Source: Cupriavidus necator N-1 (GTDB lineage: Bacteria > Pseudomonadota > Gammaproteobacteria > Burkholderiales > Burkholderiaceae). From it: a stretch of 64,000 nucleotides of DNA. The stretch spans positions 1,054,001 through 1,118,000 of the forward strand of contig NC_015726.1 in the NCBI RefSeq assembly GCF_000219215.1, written 5' to 3'. Both the position numbers and the translations under genes were made by a program. Position 1 is the stretch's first letter. Each line of letters starts with the position of its first letter. Under the pieces are notes generated by a model. That model made no database searches and had not been told where the DNA came from. It saw nothing but the letters and a program-made list of their open reading frames with translations. Below are positions 16,457-25,030 of the stretch, in pieces.

Positions 16457-17101
16457 ATGCTGAAGCTCTGCGGTTTTGCCGCCAGCAACTACTACAACAA
16501 AGTGAAGCTGGCGCTGCTGGAAAAGAACGTGCCGTTCGAAGAGGTGCTGGCCTGGATCGGCCAGACCGACCCGGCAGCCACGCCCGCGGGCAAGGTGCCC
16601 TACATCATCACCGAATCCGGCCCGCTGTGCGAGTCCGAAGCCATCGTCGACTACGTAGAGGCGGCCTATCCGCAGACGCCGCTGCTGCCGGGCGACCCGT
16701 ACCAGGCCGCCAAGGTGCGCGAGATCGTCGTCTTCATGGAACTGTACCTGGAGCTGACCGCGCGCGAACTGTACCCCGAGGCATTCTTCGGCGGCAAGGT
16801 CAGCGATGGCGTCAAGGAACGCCAGCACAAGCTGCTGACGCGCTATGTCCCCGCCTTCGCCAAGCTGGCGAAGTTCTCGCCGTATATCGCCGGCGACACC
16901 TTCACGCTGGCCGACTGCGCCGCCGCGGCGCACCTGCCGCTGGTGTCGTCGTGCACCAAGATCATCTACGGCACCGATCTGCTGGCCGACCTGCCGGTCA
17001 AGGACTACCTGAAGACGCTGTCGGCGCGCGAATCGGTGCAGAAGGTCAATGCCGACCGCAAGGCCAATCTTGAGCTGATGGCGAGCCGCAGCAACAAGTA
17101 A
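16457..17101 (+). CDS. Glutathione S-transferase
   Basis: 214-residue GST. The N-terminal thioredoxin-like domain begins LCGFAASNYYNKVKLAL, with the cis-Pro in GKVPYII and the glutathione-contacting ESEAIVDYV. The C-terminal helical domain contains the N-cap motif DTFTLADCAAAAHLPL. ATG 16457 follows GGAGAGA at proper spacing; upstream in-frame codons lack support. It is divergent from the 3-hydroxyacyl-CoA dehydrogenase operon across a 189-bp spacer carrying the ACGATCGT palindrome, so the two may be co-regulated. It ends before a strong terminator. The specific substrate cannot be read. Confidence 0.9.
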   Translation: MLKLCGFAASNYYNKVKLALLEKNVPFEEVLAWIGQTDPAATPAGKVPYIITESGPLCESEAIVDYVEAAYPQTPLLPGDPYQAAKVREIVVFMELYLELTARELYPEAFFGGKVSDGVKERQHKLLTRYVPAFAKLAKFSPYIAGDTFTLADCAAAAHLPLVSSCTKIIYGTDLLADLPVKDYLKTLSARESVQKVNADRKANLELMASRSNK

Positions 17102-17141
17102 CCGGCAACAAGCCGGCCACAAAACCGGCGGCACAAGGTAA

Positions 17142-17171
17142 AACGCCCGCGATTGGATCGCGGGCGTTTTT
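17142..17171 (+). terminator. Strong Rho-independent terminator
   Basis: An 11-bp stem (AACGCCCGCGA/TCGCGGGCGTT, 17142-17152 and 17158-17168) with a TTGGA loop is followed by T5. It ends the GST transcript; the opposite orientation can also stop the convergent aminotransferase gene. Confidence 0.92.
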
Positions 17172-17197
17172 CGTTGGCGCAGAGGCCAGGCCTGCGC

Positions 17198-18379
17198 CTA
17201 CAGCTTGCCCAGCCGCTCCAGCGCCAGCGCCAGCGTCTCTTCCTTCTTCGCAAAGCAGAAACGCACCACGCCCGATTCACGCGGCTGCGTGTAGAAGGCC
17301 GAGACCGGGATCGCGGCCACGCCGATCTCGCGCGTCAGCCACATGGCGAAGTCGGCCTCGCTCAGGTCGGAAATGGCCGAGTAGTCGACGCACTGGAAGT
17401 AGGTGCCGTCCGACGGCAGCAGCTTGAAGCGGCTGTTGGCCAGCCCGGCGCGGAAGAAGTCGCGCTTGGCCTGGTAGAACGCCGACAGCTGCAGGTAGGG
17501 CGCGGGATCGGCCATGTAGTCGGCCAGGCCGTGCTGCACCGGCGTGTTCACGGTGAACACGTTGAACTGGTGCACCTTGCGGAACTCGGCCATCAGCGCG
17601 GCCGGCGCGGCCACGTAGCCGACCTTCCAGCCGGTCACGTGGTAGGTCTTGCCGAAGCTCGAGATCACGAAGCTGCGGCGCGCAAGCTCAGGATGGCGCG
17701 AGACCGAGGCGTGCTGCTGGCCGTCGTAGACCATGTGCTCGTAGACCTCGTCCGAGAGCAGCAGGATGTCGGTGCTGGCCAGGATCTGCGCCAGCTGGTC
17801 CATGTCGGCCGCGCGCAAGATCGTGCCGGTGGGGTTGTGCGGCGTGTTGATCAGGACCATGCGCGTGCGCGGCGTGATCGCGGCGGCCAGCTTGTCGAAG
17901 GGCACGCGGAATTCCGGCGCTTCCAGCGTGACCGGCACGGCGGTGGCGCCGGCCAGCTCGATCGCGGGCAGGTAGCTGTCGTAGCACGGCTCCAGCACGA
18001 TCACCTCGTCGCCCGGATGCACCGCGCACAGGATCGCGGTCAGGATGCCCTGGGTGGCGCCGGCGGTGACGGTGATCTCGGTGTCCCAGCTGTACTGGTG
18101 GCCATAGAGGCTGGCGATCTTGGCGGCGATGGCCTGGCGCAGGCGCGGCACGCCAGCCATCGGCGGGTACTGGTTATGGCCGGCACGCATGGCAGCGGTC
18201 ACGGCATCGACGATCCTGGGGTCGCAGTCGAAGTCCGGGAAGCCTTGGCCCAGGTTGACGGCGTTCTTCTCGGTGGCCAGCGCGGACATCACGGTGAAGA
18301 TGGTGGTGCCGACGGCGGGCAGGCGCGAGGGCGGCGGGGTCAGCGGCGTCAACTGGGTGTGGGTGGTGTCTGCGGACAT
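17198..18379 (-). CDS. Class I PLP aminotransferase, methionine aminotransferase-like (YbdL type)
   Basis: 393-residue fold-type I aminotransferase. It carries the N-terminal NLGQGFPDFDCDP motif of the YbdL/kynurenine-aminotransferase group, the Asn-containing INTPHNPTGTI, Asp/Tyr in LLLSDEVYEHMVY and the PLP lysine in SSFGKTYHVTGWKVG. YbdL prefers methionine and other large amino acids with keto acids as acceptors. Length is normal. Transcribed alone, upstream of the PIN gene on the same strand with an 83-base gap on its 5' side. Confidence 0.92.
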   Translation of the reverse strand: MSADTTHTQLTPLTPPPSRLPAVGTTIFTVMSALATEKNAVNLGQGFPDFDCDPRIVDAVTAAMRAGHNQYPPMAGVPRLRQAIAAKIASLYGHQYSWDTEITVTAGATQGILTAILCAVHPGDEVIVLEPCYDSYLPAIELAGATAVPVTLEAPEFRVPFDKLAAAITPRTRMVLINTPHNPTGTILRAADMDQLAQILASTDILLLSDEVYEHMVYDGQQHASVSRHPELARRSFVISSFGKTYHVTGWKVGYVAAPAALMAEFRKVHQFNVFTVNTPVQHGLADYMADPAPYLQLSAFYQAKRDFFRAGLANSRFKLLPSDGTYFQCVDYSAISDLSEADFAMWLTREIGVAAIPVSAFYTQPRESGVVRFCFAKKEETLALALERLGKL

Positions 18380-18462
18380 GATGCGAACGTGTCGATGCGG
18401 TGGGGACGGGGTGCGATCAGGCGTGCGGCGCCACCACGTAGGCGGCGCCGGGAGCCGACATT

Positions 18463-18990
18463 CTAAAGCGGATCGGCGGCGCTGGCGGCGCCAAGCGCGG
18501 CCAGCCAGGCGCCGAAGGCCGGTGGCGTCATCACTTCCACGCCGCTGCTGCGGCGCAGGCGGCTGCGCAGCTTGAGCACGGCCTTGTCCTTCGATACCAG
18601 GCAGGCGGCGCCGGCAAAGTGGGCCAGCTCGATGAACTTCTGGTCGTCGGTGTCCTTGCAGCGCGGCAGGCTGATGGCGTCGTAGTCGGCCTGCGGCGGC
18701 GCGGCTTCCAGGCTGGCGAGGCGGTCGACAGTGGCCAGCGCGGCATCGATATCGACGTCAAAGCGGGCAAATTGCGGATAGGCCAGCACCCGGCGCAGTT
18801 CCTCGCGGCAGTCGGCGCGGATCACCGGGGCGATGGTGCCGGCCTCAAGCGCGGTGCGGATCGGCTCCACATGGGGGTCGCGGAAGACCAGCAGGTCCAC
18901 CCAGATGTTGGAGTCGAGCACCACGCGCGGCGCTGATGTGACGCCGGCGGGGCTGGCGAAGAGGGTGGTTCCGGTGGTGTCGAGGCGCAT
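18463..18990 (-). CDS. PIN-domain protein, putative toxin family without partner
   Basis: 175 residues of the 'putative toxin-antitoxin system toxin component, PIN family'. The acidic catalytic residues of the PIN ribonuclease fold are visible in [12 protein letters not shown], in [10 protein letters not shown], in [12 protein letters not shown] and in LVSKDKAVL. No antitoxin-like short gene is adjacent: the neighbours are an aminotransferase and divergent yaaA. This subfamily is often solitary in beta-proteobacteria. The -10 of the divergent yaaA promoter lies immediately beside its start. Confidence 0.85.
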   Translation of the reverse strand: MRLDTTGTTLFASPAGVTSAPRVVLDSNIWVDLLVFRDPHVEPIRTALEAGTIAPVIRADCREELRRVLAYPQFARFDVDIDAALATVDRLASLEAAPPQADYDAISLPRCKDTDDQKFIELAHFAGAACLVSKDKAVLKLRSRLRRSSGVEVMTPPAFGAWLAALGAASAADPL

Positions 18991-18994
18991 TCGC

Positions 18995-19000
18995 TACAAT
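18995..19000 (+). promoter_or_regulatory. Candidate -10 element for yaaA
   Basis: TACAAT lies 40 bases before the yaaA start, just outside the divergent PIN gene. No strong -35 is visible. Confidence 0.35.
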
Positions 19001-19039
19001 CTTGGCTTGTTTGTCCTTGGCTACTGCCGCGATTTTGCC

Positions 19040-19825
19040 ATGCTCATCGTTTTGTCTCCCGCCAAGTCGCTGGACTACGAGACTCCTCCGCGCCTCAAGA
19101 CCCATACGCTGCCGCGCTTTATCGACCGTTCCGCCACGCTGATCGAGCGCCTGCGCAAGCTGGCGCCGCAGGATGTGGGCGCGCTGATGGACATCTCCGA
19201 CAAGCTCGCGGTGCTCAATGTGACGCGCTACGGCGACTGGTCGCCGGAGTTCACCGCGGCCAACAGCAAGCAGGCGGTGCTGGCCTTCAATGGCGACGTC
19301 TACGATGGCCTGGACGCGAAGACGCTGTCGGCCGATGACCTCGGCTTTGCGCAGAAGCACATCCGCATCCTGTCCGGCCTGTACGGCGTGCTGCGCCCGC
19401 TGGACTGGATGCAGCCCTACCGTCTGGAGATGGGGACGCGCCTCGATAACGTTGCCGGCAAGGACCTGTACGCGTTCTGGGGCGACGATGTTACGCAGAT
19501 GATCAACGCCGACATGGCCGCGCTCAAGCAGGAAGGCGCGCCGGTGCTGGTCAACCTGGCCTCGGAAGAGTATTTCAAGGTGGTGCGGGCCAAGGTGCTG
19601 CAGGCGCGCATCGTCACGCCGGTGTTCGAGGACTGGAAGGGCGGCCGCTACAAGATCATTTCGTTCCACGCCAAGCGCGCGCGCGGCACCATGGCACGCT
19701 ACGCGGTGACGCAGCGCGTGACCGAGCCGGAAAAGCTCAAGCGCTTTGCCGAGGACGGCTACGCCTTCGACGCCGCGGCCTCGGATGCCACCCGCTGGGT
19801 GTTCCGCCGCCGCCTGGAAGACTGA
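19040..19825 (+). CDS. yaaA: Peroxide-stress protein YaaA (DUF328)
   Basis: 261 residues matching the whole YaaA family. It opens with [17 protein letters not shown], then has the conserved [28 protein letters not shown] and DAxA-like central part, and ends with [15 protein letters not shown]. In E. coli YaaA limits free iron during hydrogen-peroxide stress and binds DNA. Cytosolic. Length and start are normal. It is followed after 26 bases by an M14 peptidase gene on the same strand, so the two are probably cotranscribed. Confidence 0.95.
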   Translation: MLIVLSPAKSLDYETPPRLKTHTLPRFIDRSATLIERLRKLAPQDVGALMDISDKLAVLNVTRYGDWSPEFTAANSKQAVLAFNGDVYDGLDAKTLSADDLGFAQKHIRILSGLYGVLRPLDWMQPYRLEMGTRLDNVAGKDLYAFWGDDVTQMINADMAALKQEGAPVLVNLASEEYFKVVRAKVLQARIVTPVFEDWKGGRYKIISFHAKRARGTMARYAVTQRVTEPEKLKRFAEDGYAFDAAASDATRWVFRRRLED

Positions 19826-19851
19826 AACCCATCGCCACGAGACTGCCAGCC

Positions 19852-20994
19852 ATGCCTGCCGACATGCATATCTCTTCGCAATTCGACTCCGGCGCCATCG
19901 AGGTCGAGGCACTCGACCGCGCCGACGATATCCGCCTGCGCATCCGCGCCGACTCGCACGCCGACTTCCGCCAGTGGTTCCATTTCCGCCTGCAGGGCGC
20001 GGCGGGGCAGGCGTGCCGGATGCACTTCCTGAACGCCGGCGACTGCACCTATCCGGATGGATGGCGCGACTACCGCGCGGTGGCCTCGTACGACCGCGCC
20101 AACTGGTTCCGCGTGCCGACGCGCTTCGACGGCCAGGTGATGACGGTGGAATGCACGCCCGAGCACGACAGCATCTGGTTTGCGTATTTCGAGCCGTATC
20201 CGGATGAGCGCCACCTGTCGCTGCTGGCCAGTTGCCAGCGCTCGCCGCTGGCGCGGCTGTCGCACCTGGGCAGCACCGTGGACGGGCGCGACATGACCCG
20301 CGTCACGCTGGGCCAGCCCGGCCCCGGCAAGAAGACCGTCTGGATGATCGCGCGCCAGCACCCGGGCGAGAGCATGGCCGAATGGTTTGTCGAAGGCGTG
20401 CTGCAGCGCCTGACCGGCACCGGCATGTGGGCGGGCGACCCGGTCGCGCGCAAGCTGCTGGAGCGCGCGGTCTTCCATATCGTGCCGAACATGAACCCGG
20501 ACGGTTCGGCGCGCGGCAACCTGCGCACCAATGCCGCCGGCGCCAACCTGAACCGCGAGTGGATGGCGCCGAGCCCGGATACCAGCCCCGAGGTCTACCA
20601 CGTGCGCCGCGCCATCGAGGCCAGCGGCTGCGACATGTTCTTCGACATCCATGGTGACGAGGGACTGCCGTACAACTTCGTCGCCGGCAGCGAGATGCTG
20701 CCGGGCTTTACCGAGGCGCGCCGGCGCGAGCAGCAGCGCTTTATCGAGGCCTTCAAGCGGGCCTCGCCGGATTTCCAGGATGTGCACGGCTACGCGGCCA
20801 GCAAGTACAACGCGGATGCACTCAAGCTGGCGTCCAAGTACATCGGCCATACCTTCGGCTGCCTGGCGCTGACGCTGGAGATGCCGTTCAAGGACAATGC
20901 CGATCTGCCGGATCCGGCGGTCGGCTGGAACGGCGCGCGCAGCGCGCTGCTGGGGACGGCGATGCTGCAGGCGATCCTGGACTACCTGGGCTGA
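19852..20994 (+). CDS. M14 family metallocarboxypeptidase, cytosolic carboxypeptidase-like
   Basis: 380 residues. An N-terminal beta-domain of about 120 residues precedes the M14 peptidase domain, the layout of the bacterial relatives of cytosolic carboxypeptidases (M14_6). Zinc ligands are in RQHPGESMAEW (HxxE) and in FFDIHGDEGLPYNF; the substrate-binding NMNPDGSARGNLRTN and NLNREW elements are intact, and the catalytic Glu is in LTLEMPF. No signal peptide, so cytosolic. The substrate is unknown. It lies 26 bases behind yaaA. Confidence 0.9.
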   Translation: MPADMHISSQFDSGAIEVEALDRADDIRLRIRADSHADFRQWFHFRLQGAAGQACRMHFLNAGDCTYPDGWRDYRAVASYDRANWFRVPTRFDGQVMTVECTPEHDSIWFAYFEPYPDERHLSLLASCQRSPLARLSHLGSTVDGRDMTRVTLGQPGPGKKTVWMIARQHPGESMAEWFVEGVLQRLTGTGMWAGDPVARKLLERAVFHIVPNMNPDGSARGNLRTNAAGANLNREWMAPSPDTSPEVYHVRRAIEASGCDMFFDIHGDEGLPYNFVAGSEMLPGFTEARRREQQRFIEAFKRASPDFQDVHGYAASKYNADALKLASKYIGHTFGCLALTLEMPFKDNADLPDPAVGWNGARSALLGTAMLQAILDYLG

Positions 20995-21005
20995 GCCAGC
21001 GCAAA

Positions 21006-21035
21006 CGGCCCAACCGGACGAAACCGGGTGGGCCG
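21006..21035. terminator. Hairpin between convergent genes, no T-run
   Basis: Twelve-base arms (CGGCCCAACCGG and CCGGGTGGGCCG) with one mismatch and a six-base loop, between the stops of the M14 peptidase and the convergent lipoprotein gene. It lacks a T tract, so its role as terminator is uncertain. Confidence 0.35.
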
Positions 21036-21074
21036 GAACGGCCTTGGCGCGGACGCGGTGCGCCCGCTTTGCGC

Positions 21075-21938
21075 CTATTGCTTCTTCTTGGTCTTGCTGG
21101 TCGTCTTGGCCGGGCCGGAGGTGGACTTGGCGGTCGTTGACTTCGACGACTTGGACGCCGACGCCTTGTCCGACTTCGAAGCCGTGCTCTTGCCTTTGGC
21201 CCCCTTGCGGCTCTTGCTTGCCGAAGTGTGCGTAGCAGCAGGCACGGCCGGCTCGGCAGCCGGTTCGCTGATGGTGGCGCCGCCGCTGTCCAGCAGCTCA
21301 TACGCCAGCATCATGCCGTCGTCATAACCGCAGCGCACCTTCACCGGCTGCCAGTCGTCGCTGCCGCGGCGCTTGTGCGCGGTAGCGGCGAAGGTGACCA
21401 CCGAGCTGACCGGCACGGCCTGCTTGCCGGGCGAGAAGCGTCCGTTCCATGGCTCGGTCGTGGCCTGTCCCGCGGCGAGCGCGCCGGTGGGGATCTTCAA
21501 TGCATCGTAGCTGGCCGAGCGCGGCACCACCCAGCTGGCGTGGGCGGCGCAGTCCGCCACGTCGCTGGTGGCGTTCTCGGTCTTCATCAGTTGTTCGCGC
21601 ATGCGGGTCCGGTACTCGGACAGGCTGACGCGGCCACGGTCGGGCAGGGTGACGGTCTTGGTGGGCGGAGTGGAAGTGGCGGGTGCCGGGGCGGCGGCAG
21701 GTCGGGCGGGCGCGGCGGTGGGTGCCGGGGCAGGGCCGGCGCTGGCATCATCGGCCGGCATATTGGCGCAGCCTGCCAGCGCGATCGCACCGGCCACTGC
21801 GGCAGCCACCATGCGGAGCCGGCTGCCGAGCAGTTCGGAGATTCGTCGGATCACGGTGTGAGCGGTGTGTGCGTTCTTGGGTTTTGCCCGCGGGGCCGCA
21901 GGGGCCGGCAGGCAAGATGGGTTCGCAAGGAATGCCAT
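21075..21938 (-). CDS. Lipoprotein with Lys/Ser/Ala-rich histone-like tail
   Basis: I do not recognise the family. The protein has a hydrophobic segment ending in lipobox A-L-A-G-C, a Pro/Ala linker, a globular middle (LPDRGRVSLSEYRTRMREQL through VRCGYDDGMMLAYELLDSGG) and a last 50 residues made almost only of Lys, Ser, Ala, Thr and Gly, resembling histone H1-like tails. From ATG 21938 the Cys is residue 57, which is long for a signal peptide. A GTG at 21854 would place it at residue 29, so the shorter start may be the real one. The basic tail could bind peptidoglycan or other anionic polymers; that is inference. Confidence 0.7.
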   Translation of the reverse strand: MAFLANPSCLPAPAAPRAKPKNAHTAHTVIRRISELLGSRLRMVAAAVAGAIALAGCANMPADDASAGPAPAPTAAPARPAAAPAPATSTPPTKTVTLPDRGRVSLSEYRTRMREQLMKTENATSDVADCAAHASWVVPRSASYDALKIPTGALAAGQATTEPWNGRFSPGKQAVPVSSVVTFAATAHKRRGSDDWQPVKVRCGYDDGMMLAYELLDSGGATISEPAAEPAVPAATHTSASKSRKGAKGKSTASKSDKASASKSSKSTTAKSTSGPAKTTSKTKKKQ

Positions 21939-22104
21939 GATAGAGGAAACCTATCTGACAAAGTTCCTAAATCTTGTTACCCATTCTTCCAAGGCTTGAG
22001 GTCGTGCAGCAAGTGACTTGTGCACTAGCAGGAATCCCTTCTCTCGCACAACTGCGGTGAACCCGCAGCGTATGCGGGGCTGCGTGGCGCAGCCCCGGCC
22101 CGGG

Positions 22105-22992
22105 TCAGGCCACGCGCGACGGCATCGAGCGCGTAAAGCGCAGCAGCTCGTCGAGCAGCAGGTTCAGGTCATGGCGCAGCCTGGCAAAGCCCGCGGTATG
22201 CGTCAGGCCCACCTCGTCCATATAGAGCTTGCGGTTGACCTCCAGCTGCAGGCTGTGGCAGCCGGCCTGGGGCTGTCCCACCACGCGCACGATCTCCACG
22301 CCCTTGTACGGGTGGTTGCGCCAGACGTCGTAGCCCATCTCCTTGAGCACGCCCTCGACCCGGTCGGTGAAGCGCTTGTCGCAGGTGGTGCCGTCGCGGT
22401 CACCCACCACGAAGTCCGGATGCTCCAGCCCCGGGAACTCGGTGGCGAATGGCGCGGCGTGGCTCGGCATCGAATGGCAGTTGATATGCCAGGCGCTGCC
22501 GTGGCTGGCGACGGCGCGGTCGGCCAGCTTCTGCAGCTGCGCGTAATAGGGCAGGTAGCAGCGGTTGATGCGCGCCTGCACTTCTTCCACGCTCAGCTTG
22601 CGGTCGTAGATGGCCTCGCCAGTGTCCAGCACGCGCCAGACCAGGCCCTTGCCCAGCCGGGTCTTGGAGGTCTCCTGCCTGGCGCCGGGCCACGGTGTGT
22701 CGAGCAGGGCTTCGTCGATTTCTTCCAGCGCGCGGTTGGCGTCCAGATAGCTGCGCGGGAAGCCCGCGCACAGCAGCGGGATGCCGCGCGCCGGGGCGCC
22801 GGCGTAGAGCTCGTCGACAAAGGTGTCTTCGGCCTGGCGCAGCAGTTCCAGCGGTAGCGCGGGGTCGGGGCGGAAGTCCGTCGGGTAGGTCGTCGCGCTG
22901 TGCGGCGAGTCCAGGAACAGCGCCGCGGGCTCGCCCTCGGGCTGGTACAGGTAGAACGGACTGTCCGCGGTGGTTCGGTCGGTGTCGGTCAT
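22105..22992 (-). CDS. N-formylglutamate amidohydrolase family protein
   Basis: 295 residues of the FGase (HutG-type II) family. It has the N-terminal LDSPHSATTYP, DTFVDELY, FPRSYLDANRA with acidic and Asn residues, then WHINCHSMPSH and DRDGTTCDKRFTD, which provide metal-binding His and Asp residues. Characterised members release formate from N-formylglutamate at the end of histidine breakdown, but no hut genes are nearby, so another N-acyl substrate is possible. The Bug-type binding protein gene follows directly downstream on the same strand (gene ends 15 bases later at its start region), suggesting they may be cotranscribed. Confidence 0.88.
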   Translation of the reverse strand: MTDTDRTTADSPFYLYQPEGEPAALFLDSPHSATTYPTDFRPDPALPLELLRQAEDTFVDELYAGAPARGIPLLCAGFPRSYLDANRALEEIDEALLDTPWPGARQETSKTRLGKGLVWRVLDTGEAIYDRKLSVEEVQARINRCYLPYYAQLQKLADRAVASHGSAWHINCHSMPSHAAPFATEFPGLEHPDFVVGDRDGTTCDKRFTDRVEGVLKEMGYDVWRNHPYKGVEIVRVVGQPQAGCHSLQLEVNRKLYMDEVGLTHTAGFARLRHDLNLLLDELLRFTRSMPSRVA

Positions 22993-23007
22993 GGTGTTGC
23001 TGTGGAA

Positions 23008-23994
23008 TCAGTCGAGCGAGATCTTGGCGGCGGCGGCCACGCGCTTGTTCTTGGCCACTTCGCTCTTGATCTGGGCGGCAAAGTGCGCCGGCGTATCGCC
23101 CACCGGGGTCGCGCCCAGCTTCTCGAGCTTGGCCTTCACTTCCGGCAGTGCCAGCACCTTGACCGCGGCGGTGTGGAGCCTGGTCTGGATATCCGCCGGC
23201 AGGTTGGCCGGTGCGATCAGGCCGAACCAGGCGGCGTCGTTGACTTCGCCCAGGCCCAGTTCGGCAAAGGTCGGCACGTTGGGCAGCGCGGCCACGCGCT
23301 TGGGCGCTGCCACGGCGAGCGCACGCAGCTTGCCGCCTTCGATGAACGGCAGCGACGACGGCAGGTTGTCGAACAGCACCTGCACCTGGCCGGCCAGCGC
23401 GTCGTTCAGCGCCGGGCCCACGCCCTTGTAGGGCACGTGCAGCAGTTCAGTCTTGCTGCTCATCTTGAACAGTTCCCCCATCATGTGCGAGACGCTGCCG
23501 TTACCCGCTGAGCCATAGGCAAGCTTGTTGGGCTGCGACTGCGCCAGCGCGATGAAGGACTTCATGTCGGTGGCCTTGACCGCCGGGTTGATGCTCATCA
23601 CGTTGGGCACCGAGGCCAGGTTGGTGATGGTGGTGAAGTCCTTGGTTGCATCGTAGGACAGGCGCGGGTAGACCGCCGGATTGATGCCATGGGTCGAGGC
23701 CGTGGCAATGCCCAGCGTGTAGCCGTCCGGCGCCGCCTTGGACAGGAAAGCGGTGCCGATGCTGCCGCCGGCGCCGCCGCGATTGTCCACCACCACGGCC
23801 TGGCCCAGTTGCTGGCCGAGCTTGTCGGCGACGATGCGCGCGACGATGTCGGTGGTGCCGCCTGCGGGGAAGGGCACCACCAGCGTGATCGGCTTGGTCG
23901 GGTAGCCGGCCTGGGCGAAGGCGCTGAAGGAGATGCCGGCAGCGGCGGCGGCCGAAGCGGCGGCCAGGAGTCGGAGAAGATGGCGACGTTGCAT
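23008..23994 (-). CDS. Bug/TctC-type periplasmic solute-binding protein
   Basis: 328 residues with a cleavable signal (MQRRHLLRLLAAASAAAAAG to SAFAQA). The mature protein starts YPTKPITLVVPFPAGGTTDIVAR, the Bug-family hallmark, with YGSAGNGS and VPYKGVGPALNDALAGQVQ in the second lobe. Such receptors feed tripartite tricarboxylate-type transporters and bind carboxylates, but most are orphans, as here (no tctA/tctB nearby). Transcribed upstream of the N-formylglutamate amidohydrolase gene and divergent from a LysR gene, a usual arrangement for ligand-induced uptake. Confidence 0.93.
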   Translation of the reverse strand: MQRRHLLRLLAAASAAAAAGISFSAFAQAGYPTKPITLVVPFPAGGTTDIVARIVADKLGQQLGQAVVVDNRGGAGGSIGTAFLSKAAPDGYTLGIATASTHGINPAVYPRLSYDATKDFTTITNLASVPNVMSINPAVKATDMKSFIALAQSQPNKLAYGSAGNGSVSHMMGELFKMSSKTELLHVPYKGVGPALNDALAGQVQVLFDNLPSSLPFIEGGKLRALAVAAPKRVAALPNVPTFAELGLGEVNDAAWFGLIAPANLPADIQTRLHTAAVKVLALPEVKAKLEKLGATPVGDTPAHFAAQIKSEVAKNKRVAAAAKISLD

Positions 23995-24118
23995 GACGGG
24001 GTCCAGGGGAAGGGGAGGAATAAAGTGGATTTCACGATTCTGCGCGCCCGGGCAAGCGTGCCGCAAACGAAATAAAATCCTTAGCTCATTCCATTTGGTC
24101 GTAAAGTAGAGGTGATTT

Positions 24119-25027
24119 ATGCGACGCCTATGTCCGTCGCTGACCGAGTTGCAGGCCTTCGAGGCTGCGGCGCGTCATAACAGTTTTACCGTAGCCGCGC
24201 GTGAACTGCATGTCACGCAAGGCGCGGTCAGCAAGCAGGTGCGCAGCCTGGAGGCTTACTTGGGCGTGGAGCTGTTCCAGCGCGTGCGCCAGCGCCTGAT
24301 GCTGACCAAGGCGGGCGAGCGCTACCTCGAGCGCATCGGCCCCAGCCTGAACGAGCTGGAGGCCGCCACCGTCGAGCTGATGGCGCGGCAGGGGCGGGGC
24401 GGCGTGCTGCATATCGCCAGCATGCCGACGCTGGGCGCCAAGTGGCTGATCCCGCGCCTGCCGCAGTTTTTCGCGCGCCATCCGGAGGTGACGCTGGAAT
24501 TCGTGCCGCACGCGCAGGGCTACGATTTTTCCGAGCCGGACCTGGACGCCGCGATCCGTTTCGGCGACGGCGTCTGGCCCGGCAGCCTGGCCGACTACAT
24601 GACCGGGCGCGAGGTGCTGCCGGTGTGCCGCCCGGGCCTGCTGGCGTCCGAGCCCGGCGGCGTGGCGCCCACGCCCGCCGCGCTGCTGCGCTATCCGCTG
24701 CTGCACCACACCACCGTTCCCGAAGCCTGGCCCGACTGGTTCGCCACGCTGGGCGTGCCGACCCGCGAGGCCTGGAGCGGCGCGCGCTTCGACCAGTTTT
24801 CGCTGCTCACGCAAGCCGCGCTGTCGGGTCTGGGCATCGCGCTGATCCCGCGCTGCCTGATCGAGGAAGAACTGGCCACCGGGGCGCTGGTGGTGGCGCA
24901 TCCGGCCCAGGTGCTGGCCAAGAAGGGCTATTACCTGTGCTATCCGGAGCAGAAGCAGCACCTGCCGGCGCTGCGCACATTCCGCGCATGGGTGATGGAA
25001 GGGGCCGACCTGGCGCGGCCCGCCTGA
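24119..25027 (+). CDS. LysR-family regulator, GcvA-like
   Basis: 302 residues. Helix-turn-helix in LTELQAFEAAARHNSFTVAA and LHVTQGAVSKQVRSLE; the effector domain has the GcvA/AmpR-type IASMPTLGAKWLIPRLPQF and LDAAIRFGDG. It is divergent from the Bug protein/amidohydrolase pair over 124 bases, so it is the likely regulator of those genes. Start at 24119 follows GAGGTG. The adjacent minus-strand LysR gene ends 3 bases after this stop, tail to tail. Confidence 0.93.
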   Translation: MRRLCPSLTELQAFEAAARHNSFTVAARELHVTQGAVSKQVRSLEAYLGVELFQRVRQRLMLTKAGERYLERIGPSLNELEAATVELMARQGRGGVLHIASMPTLGAKWLIPRLPQFFARHPEVTLEFVPHAQGYDFSEPDLDAAIRFGDGVWPGSLADYMTGREVLPVCRPGLLASEPGGVAPTPAALLRYPLLHHTTVPEAWPDWFATLGVPTREAWSGARFDQFSLLTQAALSGLGIALIPRCLIEEELATGALVVAHPAQVLAKKGYYLCYPEQKQHLPALRTFRAWVMEGADLARPA

Positions 25028-25030
25028 CGT

